Source of the DNA: Deltaproteobacteria bacterium
Lineage (GTDB): Bacteria > Desulfobacterota > Desulfobacteria > Desulfobacterales > UBA5852
NCBI GenBank assembly: GCA_020444045.1
Contig: JAHLLS010000013.1
Coordinates: 99,275-163,274, forward strand
Length of the DNA: 64,000 bases
Direction of reading: 5' to 3'
This document shows positions 42,938-52,293 of the stretch, in pieces. The translations under genes and the position numbers were made by a program. Each line of letters starts with the position of its first letter. Positions within the stretch are counted from its first letter, which is position 1. Under the pieces are notes generated by a model. That model searched no databases, was not told the DNA's origin, and was given only the letters and a program-made list of their open reading frames with translations.

Positions 42938-43168
42938 ATGGGAAAACTGAAAGACGACTTACAGCATCTGATGACGGACATTCAACATATTCACGATGAT
43001 GTTGAACATTTATCCAAGGATTTGGAAACCTTGACCGAAAAAGCCGGCCTGGATGACCCCAAACTGCCGGGGCTTACCGATTTGAAAGATCATTTGAAGG
43101 ATCTTGACGCTCACGCGCACGACGTTACGAGCCATGTATCCCACATCCAGGAAGAAACGGTTCAATAG
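42938..43168 (+). CDS. Small acidic helical protein
   Basis: This 76-residue protein is rich in Asp, His and Leu (HLMTDIQHIHDDVEHLSKDL, then DLKDHLKDLDAHAHDVTSHV). The many His and Asp residues spaced along helices could bind metal. No family is recognised. The ATG follows AAGGAG with an eight-base spacer. It lies after motif copy C and 103 bases before the LbtU-like porin, so the two probably form an iron-controlled pair. Confidence 0.6.
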   Translation: MGKLKDDLQHLMTDIQHIHDDVEHLSKDLETLTEKAGLDDPKLPGLTDLKDHLKDLDAHAHDVTSHVSHIQEETVQ

Positions 43169-43271
43169 GCGTTCATTGTCTGTTGAGTGACCTTTGTCTG
43201 AATCAACAAATCGCTGAAAGGGAACATGATTTTCCTGCGATAAAAGTGTTTTTGAAAAAGGAGTGAAGAGA

Positions 43272-44630
43272 ATGAAATGGGGTTCTAAAACAAAACTAAC
43301 CATACTTGTCTTGCTGACATATAGTATTGTGCTGCTCGCAGCCGGTAACATTTTCGCTCAGGAGCCGAACTCCGAGCAAATTGAACTTATAAAGGAACAG
43401 ATTAAACAGGAACTGCTGATGGAACTGCGCGGCGAGGAACCGCCGGCGTCGGAGCCTCTTTCCCCCGAGTGGAGCCAGGTAAAAGAGCAAATCAAAAAAG
43501 AACTCAAGCAGGAAATACTGGTCGAAGGCGATGTGCCCAAGCCGCAGCCCACTGAAGGCAAGGATTTCCGTACGCAGGTGCGTGACGCGGTTCTGGAGAG
43601 TCTGGGCGGCGAAGACAGCGCCATGGGAAAATTTATGAGCAGATTTGAATTCGGCATGCTGCTGGAGTTCGGAGCGGTGTTTGAAAAGACCGAATTCAAT
43701 GACGGCTCCAAAGAGGACCGCAGCGCCTTCGCCATGACTACGGTGGAGCTGGCCATAGCGGTTGAACTGGCTGATTGGGCGAACGGCGAAGTGGTGCTGC
43801 TCTATGAAGATCCCACGTTTGACGATGAAACGAGTCTGGATGTGGACGTGGCCGCCCTCACCATCGGCAATACCGAAAAGTTCCCGGCTTACCTGACCGC
43901 GGGCGCTTTTTATGTCCCGTTCGGCGCGCTGTACACTCACTTCCCCGACGATCCGCTGATTGACGCGCCCTTGACGTTGCTGCTGGGCGAAAGCAGGGAA
44001 AAAGCGGTTCTCGCGGGCGTGGAACATGCGGGATTTTCGCTGTCCGGTTATGTGTTCAACGGCGATGTGGATAAGGCCGGAGATGACGACGATCACATCG
44101 AGAACTTCGGATTTGACGCCAACTATACCTGGGAATCGGAAGAAGAGGGCGGCCTGGCCATTACCGTGGGCGCTTCCTACATAAACAATATCACAGAATC
44201 CGATAACATAACCGACAGCCTGAACCGGCCTGAACTGGAAGACCGTCCGGGAGGCTTTGACGCCTATCTGCACGCCGAATTCGCCGGTTTCTTTGCGCTG
44301 GCCGAGTATATGGCGTCCCTGGAAAGCTGGGAGCCGGTGGACGAGGAAGATCAGCTCCTGCAGGGGAAAAAACCCGCGGTCTGGAACTTTGAGGCGGGCT
44401 ACAACTGGAATTGGTGGAGAAACCTGGAAATTGCTCTGAAGTACGCCGGATCCAACGACGCGGGCGGGCTGGGATTTCCCGAATACCGGTTTGGAATCGA
44501 TTTCAACCAGGAGCTGTACGACGGTTTGGTGGTTTCCCTTGGCTATCTGTACGACAAGTATCATGACGATGACGTGGACGATCGCGAACACCGAAACATG
44601 GTCTTCAGTCAGCTTTCCTTCGAGTTCTAG
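43272..44630 (+). CDS. LbtU-family outer-membrane (siderophore) porin
   Basis: This 452-residue outer-membrane protein has a signal peptide (about residues 1-26; cleavage after IFAQ), a coiled-coil periplasmic region with two similar Glu-Gln-Ile segments (EQIKQELLMELR and EQIKKELKQEIL, about 30-75) and a C-terminal beta barrel ending in FSQLSFEF with terminal Phe. The barrel start FEFGMLLEFGAVFEK and FPAYLTAGAFYVPFGALYTH match the LbtU-type porins linked to siderophore uptake in Legionella. The family match is from memory of these signatures. AGGAG precedes the ATG. It closes the iron locus and is followed by a terminator. Confidence 0.75.
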   Translation: MKWGSKTKLTILVLLTYSIVLLAAGNIFAQEPNSEQIELIKEQIKQELLMELRGEEPPASEPLSPEWSQVKEQIKKELKQEILVEGDVPKPQPTEGKDFRTQVRDAVLESLGGEDSAMGKFMSRFEFGMLLEFGAVFEKTEFNDGSKEDRSAFAMTTVELAIAVELADWANGEVVLLYEDPTFDDETSLDVDVAALTIGNTEKFPAYLTAGAFYVPFGALYTHFPDDPLIDAPLTLLLGESREKAVLAGVEHAGFSLSGYVFNGDVDKAGDDDDHIENFGFDANYTWESEEEGGLAITVGASYINNITESDNITDSLNRPELEDRPGGFDAYLHAEFAGFFALAEYMASLESWEPVDEEDQLLQGKKPAVWNFEAGYNWNWWRNLEIALKYAGSNDAGGLGFPEYRFGIDFNQELYDGLVVSLGYLYDKYHDDDVDDREHRNMVFSQLSFEF

Positions 44631-44655
44631 GGAGGACAGCGTTCATTGAGAAATC

Positions 44656-44680
44656 GGCCATGGAACATCCCATGGCCTTT
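44656..44680. terminator. Hairpin terminator after the porin gene
   Basis: GGCCATGG (44656-44663) pairs with CCATGGCC (44670-44677), followed by TTTG and then an A-rich stretch. It could end transcription from the porin gene and, on the other strand, that of the SulP gene (T-rich there). Confidence 0.65.
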
Positions 44681-44873
44681 GAGAAAAAAAGCAAAATCTG
44701 AAAGGTGTGGTCGCTCTGTCGCGTCTTATTGAACATTGGACCAGTAACCTGGACCGTGGCTCTCTCTCCGCCATCCCAACATCTTCCCCTGGTCCTTCTC
44801 TTCTCGGGATCAGGGGGAGATACGGGAAACATTCTGAATCGGGCAGACATCGATTTACGCGGATGAACATTTT

Positions 44874-47111
44874 TTAAGACGCTTTTGAGGTCCCGTCCCC
44901 CCGGTCAAGTCCTTCCAGCAACGGACAATTCTCCTCAATTGAATCTTCATGCGCCTTGTCATACACAGCCGCAAGAGCGTCTCGGGGCAGGCTGTAAAAA
45001 TGGCCTTCCCCGATTTTTTTCATCAGGCCGGTGCGTTTCATAACCTCCTTTACATTCCAGCGCACGCCGCAAAAGGAAACACCAAGCCCTGCGCTGCGAA
45101 GCCTGTCCACTGACATGGAAAGCGAACGCTCCCCGGACGCGTCCAGGTCATTGACGCCGTCGGCGACAAACAGCACATGCTTCAACTCGGGCATGCTTCT
45201 GCGGCTCCTCGATATCTGATCTTCCAGAAAACTGGCGTTGGCAAAGAAAAGTTTGCCCTCGAAACGAATGATCGCAATATGCCTGCACTGTCTGAGGTGG
45301 AAATGATTGGCGTCGTGCAGGGCGTGATCCGGGTGGAGGGCCAAAGGTGTGAATTTGGGCCGCATGCTTTTATAGAAGCAGACCAGAAGCGAAAGCCCCA
45401 CGCCGATCATGATGCCGGTGTCCAGATGCGGAGCGAAAGCCAGGGTGGCCACAAAGGTGATGACGCTTATGGCGCCGTCATACCAGTGCGATTTCCAGTC
45501 ATGAACAAATCCTTTGGGGTTGAGCAGGCCGAGCACGGCCACCATTATAACCGCAGCCAGAACAGTCTGCGGCATGTGATAGAGCAGGGGGGTCAGAAAG
45601 AGCAAAACCCCCAGCACGGTCAAACTGGTAAAAGCGCTCCATAATCCGGTCCGCGCGCCCGCCTGCAGGTTGACAGCCGAGCATGAAAATGATCCCGACA
45701 CCGGGTAGCACTGACTCAGGGCGCCCATGAGGTTTCCCAGCCCCTGGCCGATCAGTTCCTGATTGGGGTCCAGCCGTTGCCCTGTTTTGGTGGCAATGGC
45801 CTTGGCCACCGAGATGGCTTCCACAAACCCCAGCAGCGCGATAATAATCGCGTAGGGAAGCAGGCGACGCGCCAGATTCCAATCGAGATCCGGCGCTCCG
45901 ATCGAAGGCAGACCCGACGGTATGTGGCCCACGACCAGTCCGCCGCCGGTAAGCGAGACCCTGGCGTTATCAAACGGCGCGGGGCCTACCTGCAGACGCC
46001 ATACGCCGCCGGCGGACAGGGCGTTCTCAGGCGATTCGCCCCGCGGATAAAAGGAGGTTCGCCCGCCGGGTTCTTCAACGCGTTCGAAGAGGTACTTCCG
46101 CAACAAGGCCCTGGCCCGCCGCGCCATGATGCTTTGTTCCTGAATCTGCATGGTATAGGCGTGCGCGAGACGCTGAATCTGAAATACCTCAATCGAATCC
46201 TTTCCATAGTCCTGCGCCGCGGTCCGCTCCTTTGCCCCAAGAACGGTCTGCGCTTCTTTCAGGTCGGTCAGGTCTCGGACGGAAAAATTATAACCCTGTA
46301 TCAGCCCCTGGACCTCATTGCTTTTTATGGAACCCAGGGACGCTTCATAGTTTCTTTCAAAGCCGATGGCCCAGGATATACAGGTAAACAGGGCCACTAC
46401 CATGAGCACCGACGGAGCGCGCGGCATGGTTCTCTTGATCGCGATCATAAGGATGAACGCCGAAAGTCCCATGACAAGACTCGGCCAGTGCGTATAGTGA
46501 GCGGCCGATTCAAAAACCCTGGCCATGGTCTGATAATAGGGACCGGTTCTCTCGACCGTAACGCCGAATAATCTGGGGAGTTGGGAGGTGCCTATAATGA
46601 GCGCGGCGGCGTTGGCAAACCCGTTGACAACGGGGTGAGCCAGAAGATTCACGACCAGGCCCAAACGCAGAAACCCCAGGGAAAATTGGAAAAGACCCAC
46701 CAGCAGAGCCAGTGTGATACAATAAATTAAATAGCTCTGGCTTCCCGCGACAGCCAGCGGTTCGAGAGCTGCGGCCGTCATAAGTGAAACCACCGCCACC
46801 GGGCCGGTGGCGAGCTGCCGGTTGGAACCGAATAAGGCCGCGACCAGCGGCGGGAGGAACGCCCCATACAGGCCGTGATAGGCGGGCAGGCCGACGAGCT
46901 GCGCGTAGGCCATTGACTGGGGAATCAACGCCAGCGCCACCGTGACGCCGGCCACCGCGTCCGCGCGAGCCTTTCTTGCCGAATATCCCCGCAGCCAGGC
47001 AAAGAATGGAAAGACCGTGGTCAGCACGGTTCCAAGTATTTTTCGAACGGGGGGTTCTCCATCCCAGTGGCGCCTCCCGCCGTCCAGGCTTTTGTCTGCG
47101 ATGCTCTTCAT
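44874..47111 (-). CDS. SulP-family anion transporter with internal insertion and STAS domain
   Basis: This 745-residue inner-membrane anion (sulfate, bicarbonate or dicarboxylate) transporter has VALALIPQSMAYAQLVGLPA near residues 57-76 and GGNRQLATGPVAVVS-type GSNRQLATGPVAVVSL near 95 as family signatures. The C-terminal STAS domain (about 590-720) contains RFEGKLFFANASFLEDQI. Between residues about 251 and 389 is an insertion of about 135 mostly hydrophilic, helical residues (ending near SLTGGG) before the usual VVGHIPSGLPS loop; most SulP proteins have no insert there. The ATG at 47111 is preferred; a TTG 14 codons earlier is possible. It is monocistronic. Confidence 0.87.
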   Translation of the reverse strand: MKSIADKSLDGGRRHWDGEPPVRKILGTVLTTVFPFFAWLRGYSARKARADAVAGVTVALALIPQSMAYAQLVGLPAYHGLYGAFLPPLVAALFGSNRQLATGPVAVVSLMTAAALEPLAVAGSQSYLIYCITLALLVGLFQFSLGFLRLGLVVNLLAHPVVNGFANAAALIIGTSQLPRLFGVTVERTGPYYQTMARVFESAAHYTHWPSLVMGLSAFILMIAIKRTMPRAPSVLMVVALFTCISWAIGFERNYEASLGSIKSNEVQGLIQGYNFSVRDLTDLKEAQTVLGAKERTAAQDYGKDSIEVFQIQRLAHAYTMQIQEQSIMARRARALLRKYLFERVEEPGGRTSFYPRGESPENALSAGGVWRLQVGPAPFDNARVSLTGGGLVVGHIPSGLPSIGAPDLDWNLARRLLPYAIIIALLGFVEAISVAKAIATKTGQRLDPNQELIGQGLGNLMGALSQCYPVSGSFSCSAVNLQAGARTGLWSAFTSLTVLGVLLFLTPLLYHMPQTVLAAVIMVAVLGLLNPKGFVHDWKSHWYDGAISVITFVATLAFAPHLDTGIMIGVGLSLLVCFYKSMRPKFTPLALHPDHALHDANHFHLRQCRHIAIIRFEGKLFFANASFLEDQISRSRRSMPELKHVLFVADGVNDLDASGERSLSMSVDRLRSAGLGVSFCGVRWNVKEVMKRTGLMKKIGEGHFYSLPRDALAAVYDKAHEDSIEENCPLLEGLDRGDGTSKAS

Positions 47112-47386
47112 GAGGGACGCCGTTGCGACACGTTGCGCTGGATCGCCTTGCAAGGGATTCAGCTGGATTTTGTAGTTATCCTGAAGTGAATTGAGTATCG
47201 GGAAGTTTTAGATTGAGCTTTTGAAAATTATAGAGACTACGGCCCTAAAAAAGTTACAAACACCGCGATTGCCTGCGCGTTATTCATGTTGCTTTCGAAG
47301 TTTCCATGTTCCGGGCTTGTCTCGTGAGCCGATTGTTTTTAAAGTAAGATTGTGAGTCCGCGAATCCTGAAAGCGGAGGCCGAATA

Positions 47387-48613
47387 ATGCATGACACCAT
47401 CATCGGACAAACAGTGCGGACGCATGATCGTCGCATGTTTCTGAAATCCCTGGGGCTTTGTTCCCTCGGGATGCTCTCGGCGGGATGTCGAACCGGAACG
47501 GTCGATCAAACCAGACAGCCGCCTCCGAAGAGTGATCGATCTGAACTGGTCAGCGTGGCGGCTGTGGACAAAGGGGAACCCGAAGATCGGATTCATGAGG
47601 CCGTTCGCCGGGCCGCGGAATCGGCGACCGATTTTTCCTGGTTGTCAAAAGGGGACACGGTTTTCATCAAACTTGCCTCCAATTCGGCCAACGTGTATCC
47701 TGCCACCACTTCTCCCGATTCGGTCCTGGCCATGGTCAAAGTCCTCTTTGGAAAAGGAGCGGGCCATGTGCTGGTGGGCGATATGCCCGGAGTGCAGTCA
47801 GTCAGGCAGACCAGGGACAGCCGGCGCGGTTCAAGCAGGGATATTCTGAAGAAAAATGGTCTGCACATCGCCGCGCTCGATGCGGGAGCGGAAGTTCATT
47901 ACTTTGATGAAAGCGGTTACGACGCCTATTTCGGGGATGAAACCGAGCATGAAGGTCATTGGAAGGGCGCGCTGTATCTCCCGCGAATACTTCAGCAGGC
48001 CGATCATGTGGTGTTGCTCCCGCGCGTGAGCCGGCACGCGTTGGCCGGAACCACCCTGGGGCTTAAGGCGGCCGTGGGCTGGCTGCGGGACGACAGCCGA
48101 CTGGAGTTGCACCGTGACGCGGAGAGTTTCTATGAGAAGGCCGCGGAAATAAATGACGTCGCGGTCTTGAGACGGAAACTCCGTCTGACCTTGAGTCTGG
48201 CCACCAAGGTTCAGACCACCTACGGTCCTGACAAGGGCTATGTGACCGAGCCCGACCCCGGGCTGGTTATCGCTTCGGAATCCTTGCTGGCGCATGATAT
48301 GGTTTCGCTGCGCTGGTTACTGTGGAATCGCGAACATATGACGCCACAAGGCCGGAAATCGTGGTTTCGCGACCCCTATCTGTCGTATCCGGGAGTGTGG
48401 AACCGTATCTTCGTGCTTTCGATATGGGGCCCGGGCGCGTTTCTGGAATCGGAAACCTACACAGCCGAGCCCATAACCTCGGTCGGAAGCGATCCGGTTT
48501 TATCTCGCGCGGCGGTTATCTGGGGAGGGTTTCCCAGGCTCGAGCTTGAAGTCGCGCAAGGAAATATACCTCCAAAAATATTAAACTATCTTTCTCAAAC
48601 AGCTGCTTTATAA
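47387..48613 (+). CDS. Tat-exported DUF362 domain protein
   Basis: This 408-residue protein has DRRMFLKSLGLCSLGMLSAG near residues 14-33 as a twin-arginine signal, with Cys in SAGCRTG as a possible lipidation site. The body is a DUF362 domain (GDTVFIKLASNSANVYPATT near 88-107, ADHVVLLPRVSRHALAG near 205). DUF362 proteins often contain or accompany iron-sulfur ferredoxins but this one has no CxxCxxC cluster. GGAGG lies eight bases before the ATG. It is 114 bases before a DUF169 gene on the same strand. The function is unknown. Confidence 0.75.
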   Translation: MHDTIIGQTVRTHDRRMFLKSLGLCSLGMLSAGCRTGTVDQTRQPPPKSDRSELVSVAAVDKGEPEDRIHEAVRRAAESATDFSWLSKGDTVFIKLASNSANVYPATTSPDSVLAMVKVLFGKGAGHVLVGDMPGVQSVRQTRDSRRGSSRDILKKNGLHIAALDAGAEVHYFDESGYDAYFGDETEHEGHWKGALYLPRILQQADHVVLLPRVSRHALAGTTLGLKAAVGWLRDDSRLELHRDAESFYEKAAEINDVAVLRRKLRLTLSLATKVQTTYGPDKGYVTEPDPGLVIASESLLAHDMVSLRWLLWNREHMTPQGRKSWFRDPYLSYPGVWNRIFVLSIWGPGAFLESETYTAEPITSVGSDPVLSRAAVIWGGFPRLELEVAQGNIPPKILNYLSQTAAL

Positions 48614-48727
48614 TGATAAATATATAGTTGTTTCAACTCTGCCATAAGCGGCCAAGCGGAAATCGAACTTCCTGGGCGCTGAATTTTCCAAATGGGTATT
48701 CTTACAAACGTTCAAAGGAGAGAGAGC

Positions 48728-49528
48728 ATGTCCATTCAAAAGCTGGGTGAGGCGGTTGAAGCGTACGTAAGACCATTGACCTTTCCTCTTGGAGTTAAAT
48801 TTTTATCCGACAAGGAAATACCGCAATCCTGTCGGAGGCCGTCGAAACTGTTCGGATATCGGATCAACATCTGTCAGGGGGTCAACATGGCCCGCCGTTA
48901 CGGCTGGAATCTCGGTTTTCTGGAAGATGATATGGCTTGCCCCTTATCCATACCCATTTTCGGGTTTCGGGATGATCCCGAGTTTGTGACCCAGGGGACG
49001 CATATCTATCCCGATTTCACCGACAGTCTGGAAGCGGCGGCTCGCACGCAGGCCGCGCAGCCCAAGGCGCCCACCGGTTCCATATCCGGCGTGTTGATGG
49101 GACCCGCGAACAGGGTAGACTTCGATCCCGATCTGGCGCTGGTCTACGGGAGCCCTGCGCAAATAGTCCGGATGGTTCAGGCCGCCCTTTATAGCCACGG
49201 TGGCGCCATTCAATCCTCCTTTTCCGGTCGATGCGCCTGCGCGCAGGAGTTTGTCTATCCTTATCTGAACAAAAAGTGCAACGTGATTATTCCGGCGCAG
49301 GGAGAACGGCTGTTCGCCATGACTGCGGATGACGAACTGGTCTTCGCGGTTCCCAGGGGCGAGTTCGAAAATGTGGCGCAGGGGCTGGAAATAACCCACA
49401 AGCGGGGAGTTTCACGAATCCCCACACCGTTCTTCGGCATGAGGATGCAGCCGCAATTTCCGGAACGATACGCCGAACTGGAAGAATATTGCGGTACTCG
49501 ATCCGATGACGCTCCGGCCAAGGAATAA
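48728..49528 (+). CDS. DUF169 domain protein
   Basis: This 266-residue protein has the DUF169 pattern: PLGVKFLSDKEIPQSCRRPS near residues 20-39, QGVNMARRYGWNLGFLEDDMACP near 50-72, and CACAQEFVYPY near 172 with several conserved cysteines. It is common in anaerobes next to redox or methyltransferase genes; its biochemical role is unknown to me. The ATG at 48728 follows AAAGGAGAGAGAGC. It may be cotranscribed with the DUF362 gene. TATAAT at 48609-48614 could be its own -10 box. Confidence 0.8.
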   Translation: MSIQKLGEAVEAYVRPLTFPLGVKFLSDKEIPQSCRRPSKLFGYRINICQGVNMARRYGWNLGFLEDDMACPLSIPIFGFRDDPEFVTQGTHIYPDFTDSLEAAARTQAAQPKAPTGSISGVLMGPANRVDFDPDLALVYGSPAQIVRMVQAALYSHGGAIQSSFSGRCACAQEFVYPYLNKKCNVIIPAQGERLFAMTADDELVFAVPRGEFENVAQGLEITHKRGVSRIPTPFFGMRMQPQFPERYAELEEYCGTRSDDAPAKE

Positions 49529-49805
49529 AGAAGGCGCCGAGTCAGGCCCGTGGCGGAAAGCCCTAATCCCATTTCCCAAACCCAGCCTGCTTTAATCCAA
49601 CCTTTCGTTCCTCTGAAGAGCCGATTTTATACAGCGCAATCGGCTCTTCGACCTTAATTATTATCCGTTTAAACAACCGATCTAATGGTGTCATTTTTGC
49701 ATTTCGAGGTGGCTTCATCTTTATCATGGAGTGTCGCCGATCAGGGCCCGAGTGAGCGCGGTTCTTGAAATTTGCCGCGTCCGGAATATGAAGACAAGGT
49801 AGGAA

Positions 49806-51113
49806 ATGAAACATTTATCTTTGAAACTGCCTATTGACAGCCAATTTTTGTCAGTCGCTACCTCGTTTGTGGAAAACTGCGCAACGAGTTTCGGTTTTAA
49901 AGGGGCCGAAGCCATGGCGCTGACCCTGGCCACCGAAGAACTCTTTACGTATCTCAGCCATATCGGCCACTCAAACGCTGAAATGAAAATCATCTGTTCC
50001 AAGGGCTCCTGTTTCGCTCGAACGGATATTCACTTCCCGGCCGGCCTAATGGACCATCAGGCTTTTAATATAACCGCAAAGGCTTCCCACGAGACCCAGG
50101 ATGAACTTGATAAACTGGGCCTGATTCTGGCGGCCCGTTCGGTGGACAATTTCCAAGTAGCGTGGCCGGATCCCCGCAACGTGCGTCTGACGCTTATCAA
50201 GGAAAAAAAATACCCACGGGCGGAGGCGAGTGAACCCATAGCTGTCAAACCGTTGACGGAATTATTCATCAGGAAACCTGAACCGGCTGAAACAAAGCTT
50301 TTCGCGCAACTCGCCACACAGTTGTATCCAGGGCGCTCTGTTCCTTCTTTTATGAGGTACCCCGGGAAAGTAGTGGATATGATCGCGGGCGGAGATCTTT
50401 CAGCCGCCATAGCGGTTGACGCTTCGGGAAGAATCGGCGGCGGAATCGGGTGGCGCTGGGATACGCCCAACACCGTCGCGTTCTTCGGCCCCTATCTGTT
50501 CGGTCAACCCGAAGGCTTGGTTATGGGGAAAACCCTGGTGGACGAACTCATTAACGTTCTGGCGCGCGGCGTTTGCGTGAACCTCATAAGCAGATTTGCG
50601 ACGCCGGAGACGCCCGGCCATTATTTTCAAGAGTTGGGCACGATAGTTTTTCCGAGGGGTGAAGGCTGGAGCGAGCATGCGGCTCTGTTTATGCAACTGA
50701 AGGAAGATCCCGGATTGAAGGTTTGGGGCCATCCCATCTTGCAGGAGTTCCTGATATCCGAGTTCGATCGGCTTTCGCTGCCCCGTGAAATCGAGTATGT
50801 GAGCGACGGGGGGGAAGAGCGCCATAAAAATACGGTTCTAGCCACTGAGTTGGATCGTGACATGAAAAGCGCTCACCTGCGGCCGAGCATATTCGGCCTC
50901 GACGTCGAATCGGTCATCCGGGATCATCTGGATCTGTTTTGCCGAGAGAATATCAGTTCAACCCTTTTTGAGCTGGATCTGGGAGTGTCGGAATACACTT
51001 CTTTTGCGCCGTATCTTATGGAAGCCGGTTTTGTTCCCCGCCTGCTCATGCCAAATGGCGGAAAAGGGGATGTCCTTTTGTTGCAGCGCCTGGAAGGCGG
51101 CCGAGCATGCTAG
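49806..51113 (+). CDS. RsbW-like ATPase domain fused to a GNAT-like domain
   Basis: This is a 435-residue protein. Residues 1-135 resemble the HATPase of anti-sigma factor kinases (RsbW): MALTLATEELFTYLSHIGH is the N-box region and KLGLILAARSVDNFQVAW the G1-like region. The conserved N-box Asn seems replaced by Thr, so kinase activity is doubtful. Residues about 170-430 contain a GNAT-like fold (AAIAVDASGRIGGGIGW and GLVMGKTLVDELINVL). Fusions of this type are found next to regulated biosynthetic operons, but the partner sigma system is not in the window. The stop overlaps the ATG of the next gene. Confidence 0.7.
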   Translation: MKHLSLKLPIDSQFLSVATSFVENCATSFGFKGAEAMALTLATEELFTYLSHIGHSNAEMKIICSKGSCFARTDIHFPAGLMDHQAFNITAKASHETQDELDKLGLILAARSVDNFQVAWPDPRNVRLTLIKEKKYPRAEASEPIAVKPLTELFIRKPEPAETKLFAQLATQLYPGRSVPSFMRYPGKVVDMIAGGDLSAAIAVDASGRIGGGIGWRWDTPNTVAFFGPYLFGQPEGLVMGKTLVDELINVLARGVCVNLISRFATPETPGHYFQELGTIVFPRGEGWSEHAALFMQLKEDPGLKVWGHPILQEFLISEFDRLSLPREIEYVSDGGEERHKNTVLATELDRDMKSAHLRPSIFGLDVESVIRDHLDLFCRENISSTLFELDLGVSEYTSFAPYLMEAGFVPRLLMPNGGKGDVLLLQRLEGGRAC

Positions 51114-52222
51114 CAGCCCGCCTGGAAAATTTGGTCCCTGCCCATATCAAGAAATTCGAAGCTTACACCCCCAGCAAGCCGGATGATGTGCTGATGAAAT
51201 TGTACAGGTGCGACCGCCTTTTCCGCCTGAACAATAATGAAAATCCTCTGGGACCTCCTCCTTCGGCGCGGGAGATAATCCAAGGCTTTCCCCCTCCGCA
51301 TGCGTCGGTCTATCCCAGCGGCGACGCCTATCACCTGCGCTACAGGCTGGCTGAAAATTTTGGACTCAATCCGGACCAGATCCTGGTGGGCAATGGCGCC
51401 AATGAGGTTATCGGTTTTGTCATCAAGGCATTCTGCAGCGAGGGTGACAACATAATCACGGCGGACAAAACATTCGCCGTATATGAATGGGTAGCCGAAT
51501 TTTCAGGCTTTGAAGCGCGGCTTACGCCTCTGATTGATTTTGCCTTTGACGACCAGGCCATGCTTTCCAGGATAGACAATCGCACCAAGATCATCTTCCT
51601 GTGCAACCCCAACAATCCCACCGGAACCTACTGGAACGATGCGAAACTGCGCCGTTTTCTGGACACCGTGGACGGTGGGCAGATCGTTGTGGTGGATGAA
51701 GCCTACTGCGAGTTTGTGGAGAAAGAGGACTATCCTGACGGGGTGGCTCTGCTCGCCGAGTATCCCAATCTGGTGGTGTTTCGCACGTTTTCCAAGATGT
51801 ACGCTCTGGCGGGGCTTCGTATCGGATATTTGGCGGCGGCCACGGACGTGGTGGAAATAATTCGGCGAACCTGTGTCGTTTATTCGGTGAACGGTGTGGC
51901 GCAGGCCGCGGCTCTGGCCGCTCTGGGAGATGACGACCACATCCGGCGCAGCAGAGAGATGGTCCGCGAGGGTAAGGCGTTCCTGACAAGGGAACTGTCA
52001 AACCTGGGCCTGAAGACCGTGTCGGGCGAGGGCAATTTCATGATGGTTCAGACGCCGGTAAGCGACACGCTCATGTACCGGAAGCTCATGGGACGCGGCG
52101 TGATGATTCGCAGCATGACCGGATTTCGGTATCCAGGCTGGATACGGGTGACCATTTCCCATATGAACGCCTTGGAGGCCTTTGTCGAAAGTCTGCATGT
52201 AACGCTCAGGGAATTTCAATAA
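51107..52222 (+). CDS. HisC-like (class I/II fold) aminotransferase
   Basis: This is a 371-residue PLP enzyme resembling histidinol-phosphate aminotransferase. NNNENPLGPPPSA near residues 42-54, VGNGANEVIGF near 100, NPNNPTGTYWND near 165, VVVDEAYCEF near 192 and RTFSKMYALAGLRIGY near 226-241, with the PLP Lys in SKMY, are all present. It starts inside the last codons of the previous gene (ATGCTAG), so the pair is translationally coupled. No other histidine gene is near; in this context it may act on another amino acid or on threonine-phosphate-like compounds. Confidence 0.85.
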   Translation: MLAARLENLVPAHIKKFEAYTPSKPDDVLMKLYRCDRLFRLNNNENPLGPPPSAREIIQGFPPPHASVYPSGDAYHLRYRLAENFGLNPDQILVGNGANEVIGFVIKAFCSEGDNIITADKTFAVYEWVAEFSGFEARLTPLIDFAFDDQAMLSRIDNRTKIIFLCNPNNPTGTYWNDAKLRRFLDTVDGGQIVVVDEAYCEFVEKEDYPDGVALLAEYPNLVVFRTFSKMYALAGLRIGYLAAATDVVEIIRRTCVVYSVNGVAQAAALAALGDDDHIRRSREMVREGKAFLTRELSNLGLKTVSGEGNFMMVQTPVSDTLMYRKLMGRGVMIRSMTGFRYPGWIRVTISHMNALEAFVESLHVTLREFQ

Positions 52223-52293
52223 ACAGACGCGGGGAAGGCTGATCGGCCCTTAAGGTTGACCGAACCTGACATGCGAGGAAGATCTCAGAAAAC

